Assembly: GCF_000717055.1 (NCBI RefSeq)
Contig: NZ_JNXI01000011.1
Location: 124,001 to 188,000, forward strand
From: Streptomyces iakyrus
GTDB lineage: Bacteria > Actinomycetota > Actinomycetes > Streptomycetales > Streptomycetaceae
Direction of reading: 5' to 3'
Length of the DNA: 64,000 nucleotides
Shown: in pieces, positions 34,267 to 45,253 of the stretch
Layout: each line of letters begins with the position of its first letter
How positions within the stretch are numbered: position 1 is the first letter of the stretch
The notes under the pieces: generated by a model
What the model was told of the DNA's origin: nothing
Database searches by the model: none
What the model saw: only the letters and a program-made list of their open reading frames with translations
Program-made: the position numbers and the translations under genes

Positions 34267-34594
34267 GGTGTGAGCCCGGTCGGAACGCCCTGCCGGGTCG
34301 CGACGGGCTGGTCGAGGTGCGGCCGCCGGGCGAGGAAGCCTCCCGCAGGGCCCAAGAATTGAGCATCGGTGAATACGCGGCACATCAGCATGCGGCCTCA
34401 CCAGTCCCAGGGTTTCCTCGCACGCACGTCCGGCGGGGCTTTCGCCTCCGGCCGGCCGACATACGGGGCCGCCGTCCGTAGTGTCGGGCCGAACTCCGGT
34501 GATCGCCGCTGGTTCAGCCCCTGCCGGAATCAGGGTGACTGCCACCCGTCACCCGGACTGGTCCGGAAGACAGACGGCGGCGGCCCCTGGGTTC
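34267..34594. other. Intergenic region upstream of FUSC gene
   Basis: No gene is seen in these 328 bases. The right end contains the terminator-like hairpin at 34533-34554. The remainder presumably holds the FUSC promoter; no clear -10/-35 pair stands out. Confidence 0.4.
34533..34554 (-). terminator. Hairpin after the formaldehyde dehydrogenase gene
   Basis: GGGTGAC (34533-34539) and GTCACCC (34548-34554) are exact reverse complements around an 8-base loop, about 40 bases past the dehydrogenase stop on the minus strand. It has no U-tract. Confidence 0.4.
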
Positions 34595-35770
34595 CTATCG
34601 CTTGCTGCCGTTCCCGTGTCCGTTCGGATGCAGGACCACCTTGGTCCAGCCCTCGTCACGGGCATCGAAGTGCTCATAGGCGGTGGGGGCCTCGTCCAGG
34701 CCGAGTTCGTGCGAGACGACGAAGCTCGGCTCCGCCTTCCCGCCGGCGATCAGGTCCCGCAGCGCCCGGTTGTACTTCTTCACCGGCGCCTGGCCGGTCC
34801 CCATGCGCTGGCCCTTGAACCACATCATGCCGAAGTCGATCGGCACCTTGCCCTGAGCTTCCAGCTCGCCCTGGGCCTCTTCGCCGCCGGGATCCTGGGG
34901 CAGGAAGACGCCCACCACGCCGATGTGGCCCGTGAACCTGACCGAGTCGATCAGGCCGTTGAGCGTGAGGCTGGCGTCCTCGTGTCCCTCGTGGTCGTGT
35001 GCCTGGTAACCGACGCATTCACAGCCATTGTCGGCGCCCAGACCGAGGGTGGCCTCCTTGACGACCTCCGCCGGGTTCTGCTCGGCGGTGTTGATCGGTA
35101 TGGCCCCGATCTCCTCCGCCTTGGCCAGCCGGTCGGGCTGGTGATCGGCCACCCAGACACGGCCGGCGCCCTTGAGCACGGCGGAGTAGGCCGCCATCAG
35201 CCCGACGGGGCCGGCCCCGAAGACGATCGTCTGGTCGCCCGGCTTGACGTCGGCCATCTCGGTGGCGTGATAGCCGGTGGGGAAGATGTCGGCGAGCATC
35301 ACGTAGTCGGTCTGTCGCTCGGCGGCGTCCTCGCCCAGGCGCAACGCGTTGAAGTCGCCGTAGGGCACGCGCAGCAGTTCCGCCTGGCCGCCCTGGTAGG
35401 GGCCCATGTCGGCGAAGCCGTAGGCGGCTCCGGCGAGGGCCGGTTCCGGCTGCATGGTCAGGCAGTAGTTGGTCAGCCCCCGCTCGCACTGCTTGCAGAA
35501 GCCGCAGGCGATGTTGAAGGGCAGAACCACATACTCGCCGACCTGGACCTTGCGTACGGCCGAGCCGACCTCCACGACCTGGCCCAAGTTCTCGTGTCCC
35601 AGCGTGCGGCCGGACTCGAACGAGGTGCGGCCCTCGTACATGTGCAGGTCCGATCCGCAGATGTTGGTGGTGGTGATCTTGACGATGATGTCGCAGGGGT
35701 GCTCGATCTTCGCGTCCGGTACGTCCTTCACCGCGACCGTTCGCGGGCCTTCGTATACCGCTGCCTTCAT
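34595..35770 (-). CDS. fdhA: Glutathione-independent formaldehyde dehydrogenase-type zinc enzyme
   Basis: A 391-residue medium-chain zinc dehydrogenase. NICGSDLHMYEGRTSF and GHENLGQVVEVG match the Pseudomonas putida formaldehyde dehydrogenase type, with structural-zinc Cys in CGFCKQCERGLTNYC, and the NAD fold FGAGPVGLMAAYSAVLKGA. The characteristic long insert ECVGYQAHDHEGHEDASLT is present. It would oxidise formaldehyde using tightly bound NAD without glutathione. The ATG at 35770 is chosen over a longer frame to 35797. It stands alone as a single-gene unit ending at a hairpin. Dismutase or other aldehyde activity is possible within this family. Confidence 0.9.
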   Translation of the reverse strand: MKAAVYEGPRTVAVKDVPDAKIEHPCDIIVKITTTNICGSDLHMYEGRTSFESGRTLGHENLGQVVEVGSAVRKVQVGEYVVLPFNIACGFCKQCERGLTNYCLTMQPEPALAGAAYGFADMGPYQGGQAELLRVPYGDFNALRLGEDAAERQTDYVMLADIFPTGYHATEMADVKPGDQTIVFGAGPVGLMAAYSAVLKGAGRVWVADHQPDRLAKAEEIGAIPINTAEQNPAEVVKEATLGLGADNGCECVGYQAHDHEGHEDASLTLNGLIDSVRFTGHIGVVGVFLPQDPGGEEAQGELEAQGKVPIDFGMMWFKGQRMGTGQAPVKKYNRALRDLIAGGKAEPSFVVSHELGLDEAPTAYEHFDARDEGWTKVVLHPNGHGNGSKR

Positions 35771-36090
35771 GATTGCGATCCCTTGATGTCGCGGCATGAC
35801 CGCACCACGGCGGTGATGGAGACGGCGCGAAGAGCCTCACTCCCGGGAGTTGAACGCGTGGGGGTCGGCGGGACGCGGTCCATGGCACCGGCATGCCTCT
35901 GCGGGTCGTTCACCCGGATCAGGTGCAACGGCACCGCCGGTGGTTTGCCACGCGGAGCGCCGGCGTCCCGGCGGCGTGCCGTCCGGGTCCCCGCCGGCCT
36001 CGACGCGAAACGAGCACGCGCGCACCGATCAGCGAAATCCTCCATCCGGACGACCACCGGCCACCGGCGTATCCCCGACTCGGACCCCGG
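35771..36090. other. Intergenic region, no gene seen
   Basis: These 320 bases separate the formaldehyde dehydrogenase start from the end of a minus-strand membrane protein. It should contain the dehydrogenase promoter. I found no convincing operator or small gene; frames here are Arg/Pro-rich and lack ribosome sites. Confidence 0.4.
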
Positions 36091-37212
36091 CTAGTCATCG
36101 TCGCTCTTCTGAAGCTCGCGGCGACGTTCCTGTTCGCGCTTGGAGTAGGCGGCCGCCCGGATCGCCTCGTCGCTCTCCAGGCCTGATCCCAGCGCGCCAC
36201 CGACGGTGGCGACCGAAGCGACGAACCAGGACAGCGTCAAGTACTCCTCAGCGTGCAGTGGAGTTCGTGTCACGGCGGCGAAAGCTTGGTCGTTGAGGAT
36301 GAACAGCGCCCACACCCAGTTGATGACCAACAAACCCACGTAGCAGACGAGCACGCCGATACCCACGGTCACGACCGTCGAGGCGTTGTACAGCCGCGCC
36401 CTCTGCCTCGCCTCCGGCGAGCTCTCTGCTGATCGATGCCACAGCTCCGCGTCTATGATCAGCCAACCGATCATGATCGCGACAGATCCGACCGTGGCGA
36501 TCACGAGGCGTGGCGTGCTGAGAGACGCGGCCAGGGTCCAGACGGTGGAGTTCACGGTGGCGACTGCCCCCGTGGCGAGTGCGGCCGCCAGGCCTTTCTG
36601 CAAGCCCGGCACCAACCGCCACGGCCGGTTGGCGCGGACCATACCGGCGAGCACCCGCAGGTAACCGCGCGGCCCGCTGACGACGTACCGAAGATCGTCG
36701 GTCTCCTTCTCACCGGTTCGGCCCGGATGAACAGGCGCGAGACGATCGACGGAGGGCCCCAGAAGCGGCTGACTTCGCGGAGGTCCTTCAGCCTCAGTGG
36801 TTTGCGGACCCGCCAACCCAAGCACGGCTTCTTCGACGGCCCGCCGGGCCCTCGTCTGCAACCGCAGGCCTCCCAGAGAAGGAAGAGAGAGCAGCGCCAA
36901 GCCGTATTCGTGATTCAGATCCACAGCGAGCCTGCGCCCGTGTGTGTGCAGCGGAAGGTCGGTGAGGGCCACGACGATGTCCCAGTTCTCCGCGCTCCCA
37001 CGGTCCATGATCCGGCGCATCAAAGTGGGCGGGTCTTCCGTCCCGGCGGTGAAGGGCTCACTGACCACCTCGACGTCGAACCGTCGCCCCTGACCCGACT
37101 TCTCGGCGAGCCGAGCAGCAAGTGTCCGGGCCATGCGCTGCGCGATCTCCGTCGGCGCGTCCGGATCCGCCAGGAGAACCACGACTGTAACGCCCTGAGA
37201 CAACAGCTGCAT
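36091..37212 (-). CDS. Four-helix membrane protein of unknown function
   Basis: A 373-residue protein with a soluble N-terminal half and a membrane C-terminal half. Residues 1-140 look like an alpha/beta domain (VTVVVLLADPDAPTEIAQRMARTL…WDIVVALTDLPLHTHGRRLAVDLNHEYGLALLSLPSLGG), which suggests a hydrolase- or Toprim-like fold but no motif is recognised. Residues ~195-350 hold about four hydrophobic helices, including VIATVGSVAIMIGWLIIDAELW and VVTVGIGVLVCYVGLLVINW. The start at 37212 (MQLLSQGV) has GAGGAGG eight bases upstream. It appears to be single. A membrane-bound stress protein is only a guess. Confidence 0.8.
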   Translation of the reverse strand: MQLLSQGVTVVVLLADPDAPTEIAQRMARTLAARLAEKSGQGRRFDVEVVSEPFTAGTEDPPTLMRRIMDRGSAENWDIVVALTDLPLHTHGRRLAVDLNHEYGLALLSLPSLGGLRLQTRARRAVEEAVLGLAGPQTTEAEGPPRSQPLLGPSVDRLAPVHPGRTGEKETDDLRYVVSGPRGYLRVLAGMVRANRPWRLVPGLQKGLAAALATGAVATVNSTVWTLAASLSTPRLVIATVGSVAIMIGWLIIDAELWHRSAESSPEARQRARLYNASTVVTVGIGVLVCYVGLLVINWVWALFILNDQAFAAVTRTPLHAEEYLTLSWFVASVATVGGALGSGLESDEAIRAAAYSKREQERRRELQKSDDD

Positions 37213-37674
37213 GACTGGGCCCTCCTCGTCGGCTGCCCCGCCGCTCCCAAGTGCCCACGGACGCCGCCGAGGTAACGTCGACGCCGCGTGACACGCCAGC
37301 CCCCGCGCGCGTCCGCCACCGCGAAGACCCGCTCCGGCATCATCCCGCGCACGCACCACACGCCGCGCCACCGACCACCCCGCTCCGGTGTCCGCCCGGG
37401 AGCCGGAGTCCGCAAAGCCCTGCTACGCGGGAAATCCACAACGCACCGGCCCGGCTGCTGCTCACCGGCCTCTCCCGAGCGCTCTCTGGCCCTGCCGTAG
37501 GTCCGCACGCCCATCCAACGCCCCGGGCAGTCGGACGCATGGGCCTGGCAGGGCAAAACAGGAAGGCTAATTGGGCCCGACATACGCATGCATTCGCGCG
37601 CTCCCGTCGGCCAGGCTGACTGGCAAGCCCAGGGGCCGGGAGCCGGCCGGCTCCCGCAGCCGGAGGTTGCCATC
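37213..37674. other. Divergent intergenic region, no gene seen
   Basis: This 462-base gap lies between the divergent membrane protein and the DUF1931 gene and should contain promoters for both. Short frames on either strand are Pro/Arg-rich with no ribosome site. The bases 37555-37590 are relatively AT-rich for this window (AAAACAGGAAGGCTAATTGG) and are the best place for a rightward promoter. Confidence 0.35.
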
Positions 37675-38124
37675 ATGACCGTGATGTCCATCGCCAGATT
37701 CGAGAAGTTCTTTCGCGCGGCCGCAGGACTGGACGTCGACAAGAACGATCTCAAGCGCTACAGCGACTTCGTCGACGCAAAGCTCTACGATCTGCTGACC
37801 GTCGCCCAGGCCACTGCCAAGGCCAACGGGCGCGACGTCATCCGGACCGGTGACCTGCCGATCACGAAAGGCCTTCAGGAGAGCATTCACCACTTCCGGA
37901 AGATCGACCAGGACGTAGAACTCAAGCCGATCCTGGAACAGCTCGCCACCCATCCCGCTCTGGACCGTACGCCCGATGAGGAGACCGAGGCGGCCTATCC
38001 GGACATCATCGGCGGACTCAGCCTGGCCCTTGCCCAGAGTTTCAAGATCCTCCACCCCGACCTGAAAAACCCCCAGACCCAGCACTGGGACGAGGCTCGA
38101 GCCGTCTTCGACCTTCTGCTGTGA
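37675..38124 (+). CDS. DUF1931 histone-fold protein
   Basis: A 149-residue protein that matches the DUF1931 family, which is built from two histone-fold-like halves. The first half reads ARFEKFFRAAAGLDVDKNDLKRYSDFVDAKLYDLL…AKANGRDVIRTGDLPITKGLQESI, with the RDVI..(G)DLPITKGL signature like the archaeal histone L2 region; the second half reads LATHPALDRTPDEETEAAYPDIIGGLSLALAQSFKIL. Start MTVMSIARF at 37675 has GGAGG nine bases upstream. Related proteins may bind DNA or form dimers, though function is not established. Ten bases after its stop lies the start of a frameshifted phosphatase gene. Confidence 0.9.
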   Translation: MTVMSIARFEKFFRAAAGLDVDKNDLKRYSDFVDAKLYDLLTVAQATAKANGRDVIRTGDLPITKGLQESIHHFRKIDQDVELKPILEQLATHPALDRTPDEETEAAYPDIIGGLSLALAQSFKILHPDLKNPQTQHWDEARAVFDLLL

Positions 38125-38134
38125 CTCGAAAAGC

Positions 38135-38918
38135 ATGGACAGGAACGTGTCCGCCGGGTCCGCGCAGCGCATGCGTACCCGGCCGATGCACCTGCCCACG
38201 GAGATGGTCAGGGCGTTTCTCCCTCCCCGTCGATCGGCACCGGGCGGGTCGTGTCGACGGCGGTCCTGGAGCTTGCGTACGAACTGGGCGGCGATGCTTT
38301 CGACCATGCGTTCACCGAGGACGTTCTCCACGCCGCAGTCCTCGACGGCATAGGGCACGATCTGGCGTCCGGACTTGCCACCTCTGTCGCCATGGCAGGC
38401 TGCCGTAACGCCCGGCGCAGCGGGGCAGATCTGAACGAACTCGTGGGTGCCCTGGACGAGGCGTTGGCAAAGTGGCTTCCGGAGCAGTTCTGCACGGGTG
38501 TCTTTACCCAGTTGCACATGCCCACCGGTGTGTTGCGCTGGTGCAATTGCGGCCACCCGCCTCCGTTGCTCATCCGTCGCCACCGCCTGCTTCACAAGGC
38601 CCTGGAGCGGCCGCCTGAGCCCCCTTTGGGTCTGCCCGCCGGCCTCGCCGGGAGCGCCCGGCAGGTGCACGACGTCAGCCTCGAACCCGGTGACCGAATA
38701 CTGCTCTACTCGGACGGCGTCGTGGAATCACGCGACGAGGCGGGTGAAGATTCGGCCTTGAGCGCTTCACCGACTACATCATCCGGTCGACCGCAGCGGG
38801 GCAGAGTGCCCCGGAAGTACTGCGCCTGCTCATCCATGCCATCCTCGAGCATCAGCACAACGAACTCAGCGACGACGCCACGATCTTGATGTTCGAGTGG
38901 CGGCCCCCTGATCCGTGA
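38135..38918 (+). pseudogene. SpoIIE/PP2C-type protein phosphatase, broken by two frameshifts
   Basis: Three frames are needed to read one protein. From the ATG at 38135 the frame gives MDRNVSAGSAQRMRTRPMHL and reaches FLPPR near 38230; a second frame then gives SIGTGRVVSTAVLELAYELGGDAFDHAF, HDLASGLATSVAMAGCRNARR, WCNCGHPPPLLIRR and GDRILLYSDGVVESRDEAGED to about 38750; a third frame continues FGLERFTDYIIRSTAAGQSA and ends SDDATILMFEWRPPDP. These are consecutive pieces of a SpoIIE-family phosphatase, which acts on anti-sigma-antagonist proteins. Metal-binding Asp residues (GGDAFD, DGIGHD, SDG, DDAT) remain. Either the gene is decayed or the assembly has indels. Confidence 0.75.
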
Positions 38919-39035
38919 CCGCAAGAGCACGACCTTCTCCACCGTGGTCACGGCAGGAGCGCGGCAAGCTGGTTCGGCGCCCGGGATGTGAGGTGCTGCC
39001 ATGAGTGGGCCTTTCGTTCTGACCTCCCCACGAAC

Positions 39036-39428
39036 TCAGTCCGCGAGGTCGGCCTTTCCGAACAAGACCGCGTAACTGGAAGGGAGTTGGCTGATGATCT
39101 GATTCAGCTCTCCGCCGGTCACGGCGTCGGCAACGGTGGTCAGGACCGCGCTGGCGTCCCACTGCGCCGTACGCGGCCGGGCGCCCGTGCGCTCGGCGAC
39201 CCGGCGGTAGAACTCCTCGATCCCGAAGCTCTGCGTCTGCTGGGGCGTCACTCGGTGGAGAACCTGTCTCAGCGGGCCGGGCATCTGGGATGCGAGGTCC
39301 TTGACCTCTCCCGGGCTGATCCGCTGGGCCAGCACTTCCAACACGGCGTTGGTGACGTCCGCGGCTTCGTCCTGGTCCTTGTATTCGCCTCGCTCCCGTA
39401 CGTGGGCGAGGAATCCGTCGTATTTCAT
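39036..39428 (-). CDS. DUF2267 domain protein
   Basis: A 130-residue protein of the DUF2267 family: MKYDGFLAHVRERG, ADVTNAVLEVLAQRISPGEVKDLASQMPGPLRQVL and a second similar helical block DASAVLTTVADAVTGGELNQIISQLPSSYAVLFG. The two blocks are alike, as is usual for the family. The ATG at 39428 has AAAGGAGG six bases upstream. Function is unknown, though members cluster with universal stress and dormancy genes in actinobacteria. It appears to be transcribed alone or with the short frame upstream. Confidence 0.9.
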   Translation of the reverse strand: MKYDGFLAHVRERGEYKDQDEAADVTNAVLEVLAQRISPGEVKDLASQMPGPLRQVLHRVTPQQTQSFGIEEFYRRVAERTGARPRTAQWDASAVLTTVADAVTGGELNQIISQLPSSYAVLFGKADLAD

Positions 39429-39709
39429 CGCTGCCTCCTTTGCCCCGGTCACCGCCGGTCATGAGGTCGTCCTGTGCGCTGCGGGGCCGGCGGCGTCCGT
39501 CCGTCGGCGCGTAGCTGCCGTTGGCAAGCGTCTTGCTCGAGTCGGTCGCGGCTCGCCGGGCCGGTTGCGGAGGGAAGCAACACTCCGTCAGCGGATTGCG
39601 TGCCCAGCCGAGCGGCCTGGCCTGCATTGCGGCACCCCGTTGATGCCGGACGGGCGTAGTCATTCCCATCGCCTCCTTCTCCTCCTCGTGATCTTGTCTC
39701 TCTTCGGGC
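39429..39709. other. Intergenic region with a strong, orphan ribosome binding site
   Basis: On the minus strand GGAGGAGAAGGAGG (39670-39683) directly precedes ATGGGAATG at 39661-39669. The frame that follows (MTTPVRHQRGAAMQARPLGW, then ARNPLTECC) has one hint, W-ARNPL, of the N-terminus of Rv1733c-type proteins, but it then becomes Pro/Arg-rich and runs antisense-like through the DUF2267 gene. I read it as a possible remnant, not a working gene. Confidence 0.3.
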
Positions 39710-41491
39710 TCATCCGAGCCAAGCGGACTCCTTCGGACGGGTACGCGGGGAGCTGTCAGTGCCGCCGGGCGCGGCCGTGTGGCCCAGGTAGCGGTGCACG
39801 AAGTGGATGCTCATCGCGCCTTCGCCGACCGCGGAGGCCACGCGTTTCACCGAGCCGCTACGGACGTCTCCGGCGGCGAAGACCCCAGGCAGGCTGGTCT
39901 CCAACGTCAGGCAGTCGCGGCCCTGGCTCTGCCACAGTCCGGGGACGGAGCAGGCCTGCGCCTCCGCCCCGGTGAGCACGAAGCCGCGCGCGTCGAGGGC
40001 GAGCGCGTCGGACAGCCACTCGGTGTGCGGCTCGGCGCCGGTGAAGACGAACAGGGCGCGCACCGCGAGCTGCCGATGCCCGCCCGTACGATGGTCGACC
40101 ACGGTGACCGCCTCCAGCACCTCGTCGCCGAGTGCCTCGGTCATCTCGGTGTGCAGCAGCACGCGCACCCGCGAGTGGCGCTCCACCTGATCGATCAGGT
40201 AGCGGGACATGTGCGCCTCGAGGCTCGGCCCACGGACGAGCAGATACACCTGCGGTGCGTACCCGGCCAGGAAGAGCACGGCCTGGCCCGCGGAGTTGCC
40301 GCCGCCGACGACGGCCACCGGGTCAGTGCGGCACTGCTGGGCTTCGTAGAGGGTCGCCGAGTAGTGGACGCTCGTTCCCTCCAGGCGTTCGATGCCGGGC
40401 ACGTGGAGGCGGCGGTAGCGGGCGCCGGTGGCCAGCACGACGGTGCGGGCGGTGATCTCGCTGCCGTCGGCGAACCCGACGGCGTAGTAACCGTCCCGCG
40501 GTTCGAGTCGGGCCGCCTCCGCCGGGACGCTGATCCTGGCGCCGAACTTGTCGGCCTGGAGCACGGCGCGTTCGGTGAGTTCGGCGCCGGAGATGCCGGA
40601 GGGGAAGCCGAGCAGATTCTCGATGCGGGACGACGTGCCGGCCTGGCCGCCGCTGGCCATGGCCTCGACCACGGTCGTGTCCAGGCCCTCCGAGGCGGCG
40701 TTCACCGCGGCAGCGAGACCGGCGGGTCCGGAGCCGACGATCAGGAGATCGCCGTGATGGTTTCGGGCAGGCAGCGAGGGAAGGCCCATGAGCCGGGCCA
40801 GTTCCACGTTGCTGGGATTCCGCAAGAGTGTGGTGTCCCGCCATATGACGAGCGGTGTCTCCGCCGGGCCGACGCCGAAGCGGCGCAGCAACTCCTCGGC
40901 TTCCTCGTCGGTCTCCAGATCGATCCAGCGGTACGGCAGCCGGTTGCGGGCGGCGAACTCACGCAGCCGCCTGGTGTCGGGCGAATAGCGCGAGCCGACG
41001 ATGCGGAAACCGGCGCCCTGCCCGACGAGCAGAGCACGCCGGCCCAGGCAGGCGCGCAGCACCACGTCGCCGAGGACGGAGTCCCGGGTCACCAGGTCAC
41101 GCAGCTGGTCCATGGACACGGCGAGGACCTCACCGGGGTCCCTGACGACGGCGGTGTAGAAGGCCACCTGCCCGTGCAGAAGGCCGAGTTCGCCGATGAA
41201 GCGCCCGGGGCCGTGCACACGCAGCAGACGCTCGTCGGGTGCGCCGTAGCCCTCAACGATGGCGATCGAGCCACTGAGGACGACGTAGAACATCTCGCAC
41301 GGCTCCCCCTCCCTGATCAGCACATCGCCGGCGTCGGCTTCGCGCCGTCGGCCACGCTGCGCCAAGCGGTCCATCTGCTCCTCCGGCAGGCGGGGATAGG
41401 CGCCGTAGATGTCGGCGGTCTCGAAGGGGACGCTTTCCTCCGTCTCGTCAGGCACCTGCGCTGTGCCCGGCCGCGTCTCGTCGCCGGGCAT
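39710..41491 (-). CDS. Cyclic-nucleotide-domain / thioredoxin-like / thioredoxin-reductase-like fusion flavoprotein
   Basis: A 593-residue fusion. Residues ~25-135 form a cNMP-binding domain (DVLIREGEPCEMFYVVLSGSIAIVEG…GPGRFIGELGLLHGQ). Residues ~150-230 look like a thioredoxin/glutaredoxin fold without its CxxC. Residues ~245-575 match thioredoxin reductase: LLIVGSGPAGLAAA (FAD), GGQAGTSSRIENLLGF, VVGGGNSAGQAVLFL (NADPH) and GVFAAGDVRSGSVKRVASAVGEG. The redox-active CxxC of true thioredoxin reductases is absent where ATC-type motifs should be (YSATLYEAQQC has a single Cys). The ATG at 41491 overlaps the upstream zinc-finger stop by one base (TGATG), so the genes are coupled. Electron acceptor is unknown. 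Confidence 0.9.
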   Translation of the reverse strand: MPGDETRPGTAQVPDETEESVPFETADIYGAYPRLPEEQMDRLAQRGRRREADAGDVLIREGEPCEMFYVVLSGSIAIVEGYGAPDERLLRVHGPGRFIGELGLLHGQVAFYTAVVRDPGEVLAVSMDQLRDLVTRDSVLGDVVLRACLGRRALLVGQGAGFRIVGSRYSPDTRRLREFAARNRLPYRWIDLETDEEAEELLRRFGVGPAETPLVIWRDTTLLRNPSNVELARLMGLPSLPARNHHGDLLIVGSGPAGLAAAVNAASEGLDTTVVEAMASGGQAGTSSRIENLLGFPSGISGAELTERAVLQADKFGARISVPAEAARLEPRDGYYAVGFADGSEITARTVVLATGARYRRLHVPGIERLEGTSVHYSATLYEAQQCRTDPVAVVGGGNSAGQAVLFLAGYAPQVYLLVRGPSLEAHMSRYLIDQVERHSRVRVLLHTEMTEALGDEVLEAVTVVDHRTGGHRQLAVRALFVFTGAEPHTEWLSDALALDARGFVLTGAEAQACSVPGLWQSQGRDCLTLETSLPGVFAAGDVRSGSVKRVASAVGEGAMSIHFVHRYLGHTAAPGGTDSSPRTRPKESAWLG

Positions 41492-41754
41492 CACACGAAC
41501 GCCTCGTGGACGAAGCACCACCGCCAGCTCTCACCGGGCTCGAACGACGCCGCGATCGGATGGCCGTCGGCGGCGGCGTGACGGCGCGCGTGCCGGTTCG
41601 GCGAGGAATCGCAGCAGCCGACGTGGCCGCAGGTCAGGCAGAGCCTGAGGTGGACCCACGGGGAGCCGAGGAGCAGGCACTCCTGACACCCTTCGGGGGT
41701 CAGTGGCTGGATCGGCCGGACCAGCGCGAGGTGGGGGTCGGTTCGTACGGTCAT
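41491..41754 (-). CDS. UBP-type zinc-finger protein
   Basis: An 87-residue protein that is almost entirely a ubiquitin-protease-type zinc finger: CQECLLLGSPWVHLRLCLTCGHVGCCD, then NRHARRHAAADGHPIAASFEPGE and WRWCFVHE. Zinc ligands are the two Cys pairs plus the later Cys and His residues. Bacterial members are found in redox and stress clusters and have no known ubiquitin partner. It sits between thioredoxin (6-base gap) and the flavoprotein (1-base overlap), so it is probably part of the same operon and may help a redox sensor or chaperone function. Confidence 0.92.
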   Translation of the reverse strand: MTVRTDPHLALVRPIQPLTPEGCQECLLLGSPWVHLRLCLTCGHVGCCDSSPNRHARRHAAADGHPIAASFEPGESWRWCFVHEAFV

Positions 41755-41760
41755 GGCTGA

Positions 41761-42215
41761 TCACCCTTTCCCGGCCGGTTCGCGGCCCGCGATCGACTGC
41801 TCCACCCACCGCCGCAGGGCAGGGGCGGGTGCGGCGCCCGCCTGCCGGGCGATGGTCTGTCCTTTGTCGAGGACCAACAGCGTCGGAACCGCCTGGACCT
41901 CGAACCGCTGTGCCAGGCGCGGGTTGTCGTCGATGTCGACCTTGACGAGTTTGATGCGGCCGGCGAGATCGGCGGCGACCTTCTCCAGCGCGGGGCTCAC
42001 CATGCGGCAGGGGCCGCACCAGGTGGCCCACAGGTCGACCACGACGGGCACGTCGGCCCGCTCGACGACCTCGGCGAAGTCGTCGTCGCCGGCGTCCGCC
42101 ATCCACGGCAGCGGCTGCTTGCAGTTGCCACACCTGGGGCGGCCCTCGGCGGACACGGGCACCCGGTTCTTGCGCCCGCAGTGCGGGCAGGTGACGTTCG
42201 TGGCCTGAACAGTGC

Positions 42216-42219
<4 letters not shown>
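41761..42219 (-). CDS. trxC: Thioredoxin with N-terminal zinc ribbon (TrxC type)
   Basis: A 152-residue thioredoxin-2-type protein. The N-terminal 35 residues hold CPHCGRK…CGNCKQPL, a zinc ribbon, followed by the thioredoxin fold with the active site [10 protein letters not shown] near residue 70 and the cis-Pro segment QAVPTLLV. It reduces protein disulfides in the cytoplasm, and in this family the zinc ribbon responds to oxidative stress. Its ATG overlaps the clpB stop by four bases (ATGA). Placement in a chaperone operon links disulfide repair with refolding. Confidence 0.95.
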
Positions 42220-44845
<2,626 letters not shown>

Positions 44846-44855
<10 letters not shown>

Positions 44856-45253
44856 GGCGGTATGTCACTCCTCGTACCGACGCGGCGCAGTGCGGCTTCG
44901 AGCAGGCTGATGCGGTCCAGCAGATCGAGCACCAGACCGATGGATGCGTAGTTGAGACACAGACCGGAGCGCAGCCTCTGGACGCGGGCGAGAACCGCCG
45001 GGGCCGCGGAGTCGAACACCAGGCGCCCCGCGGCGTCGCGCTCGGCGTCGACCAGGCCGAGGGCGACGAACCGGCGGACCAGGTCGGGGTGCAGGCCCGC
45101 GCGGCGGGCCACGGTGTCCAAGGACAGCCTGGGTACGGGGACGAGCGCGTAGCGCACAGCCGTGGAACCGGTGCTCGTCCGTACGGGACGCCCGCCTGCG
45201 TCAGCCTGGGCGGTACGGCCGCCGGTCGCAGCCCATGAGGGTCGGTCGCTCAT
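44846..45253 (-). CDS. CbpM/MerR-like chaperone modulator
   Basis: A 135-residue protein with a MerR-type fold: [73 protein letters not shown]. The layout after the HTH matches CbpM, which binds the J-domain of CbpA, and also HspR, the MerR-type repressor of the dnaK operon. It overlaps clpB by ten bases and its ATG overlaps the dnaJ stop by four. I see no inverted repeat of the HspR (CTTGAGT-N7-ACTCAAG) type in the operon's upstream region, which favours a modulator over a DNA-binding HspR role. Both remain possible. Confidence 0.85.

Noticed and set aside
38866..39669. Minus-strand frame from the strong ribosome site at 39670
   Set aside because: After ~20 codons it becomes Pro/Arg-rich and overlaps the well-supported DUF2267 gene in another frame.
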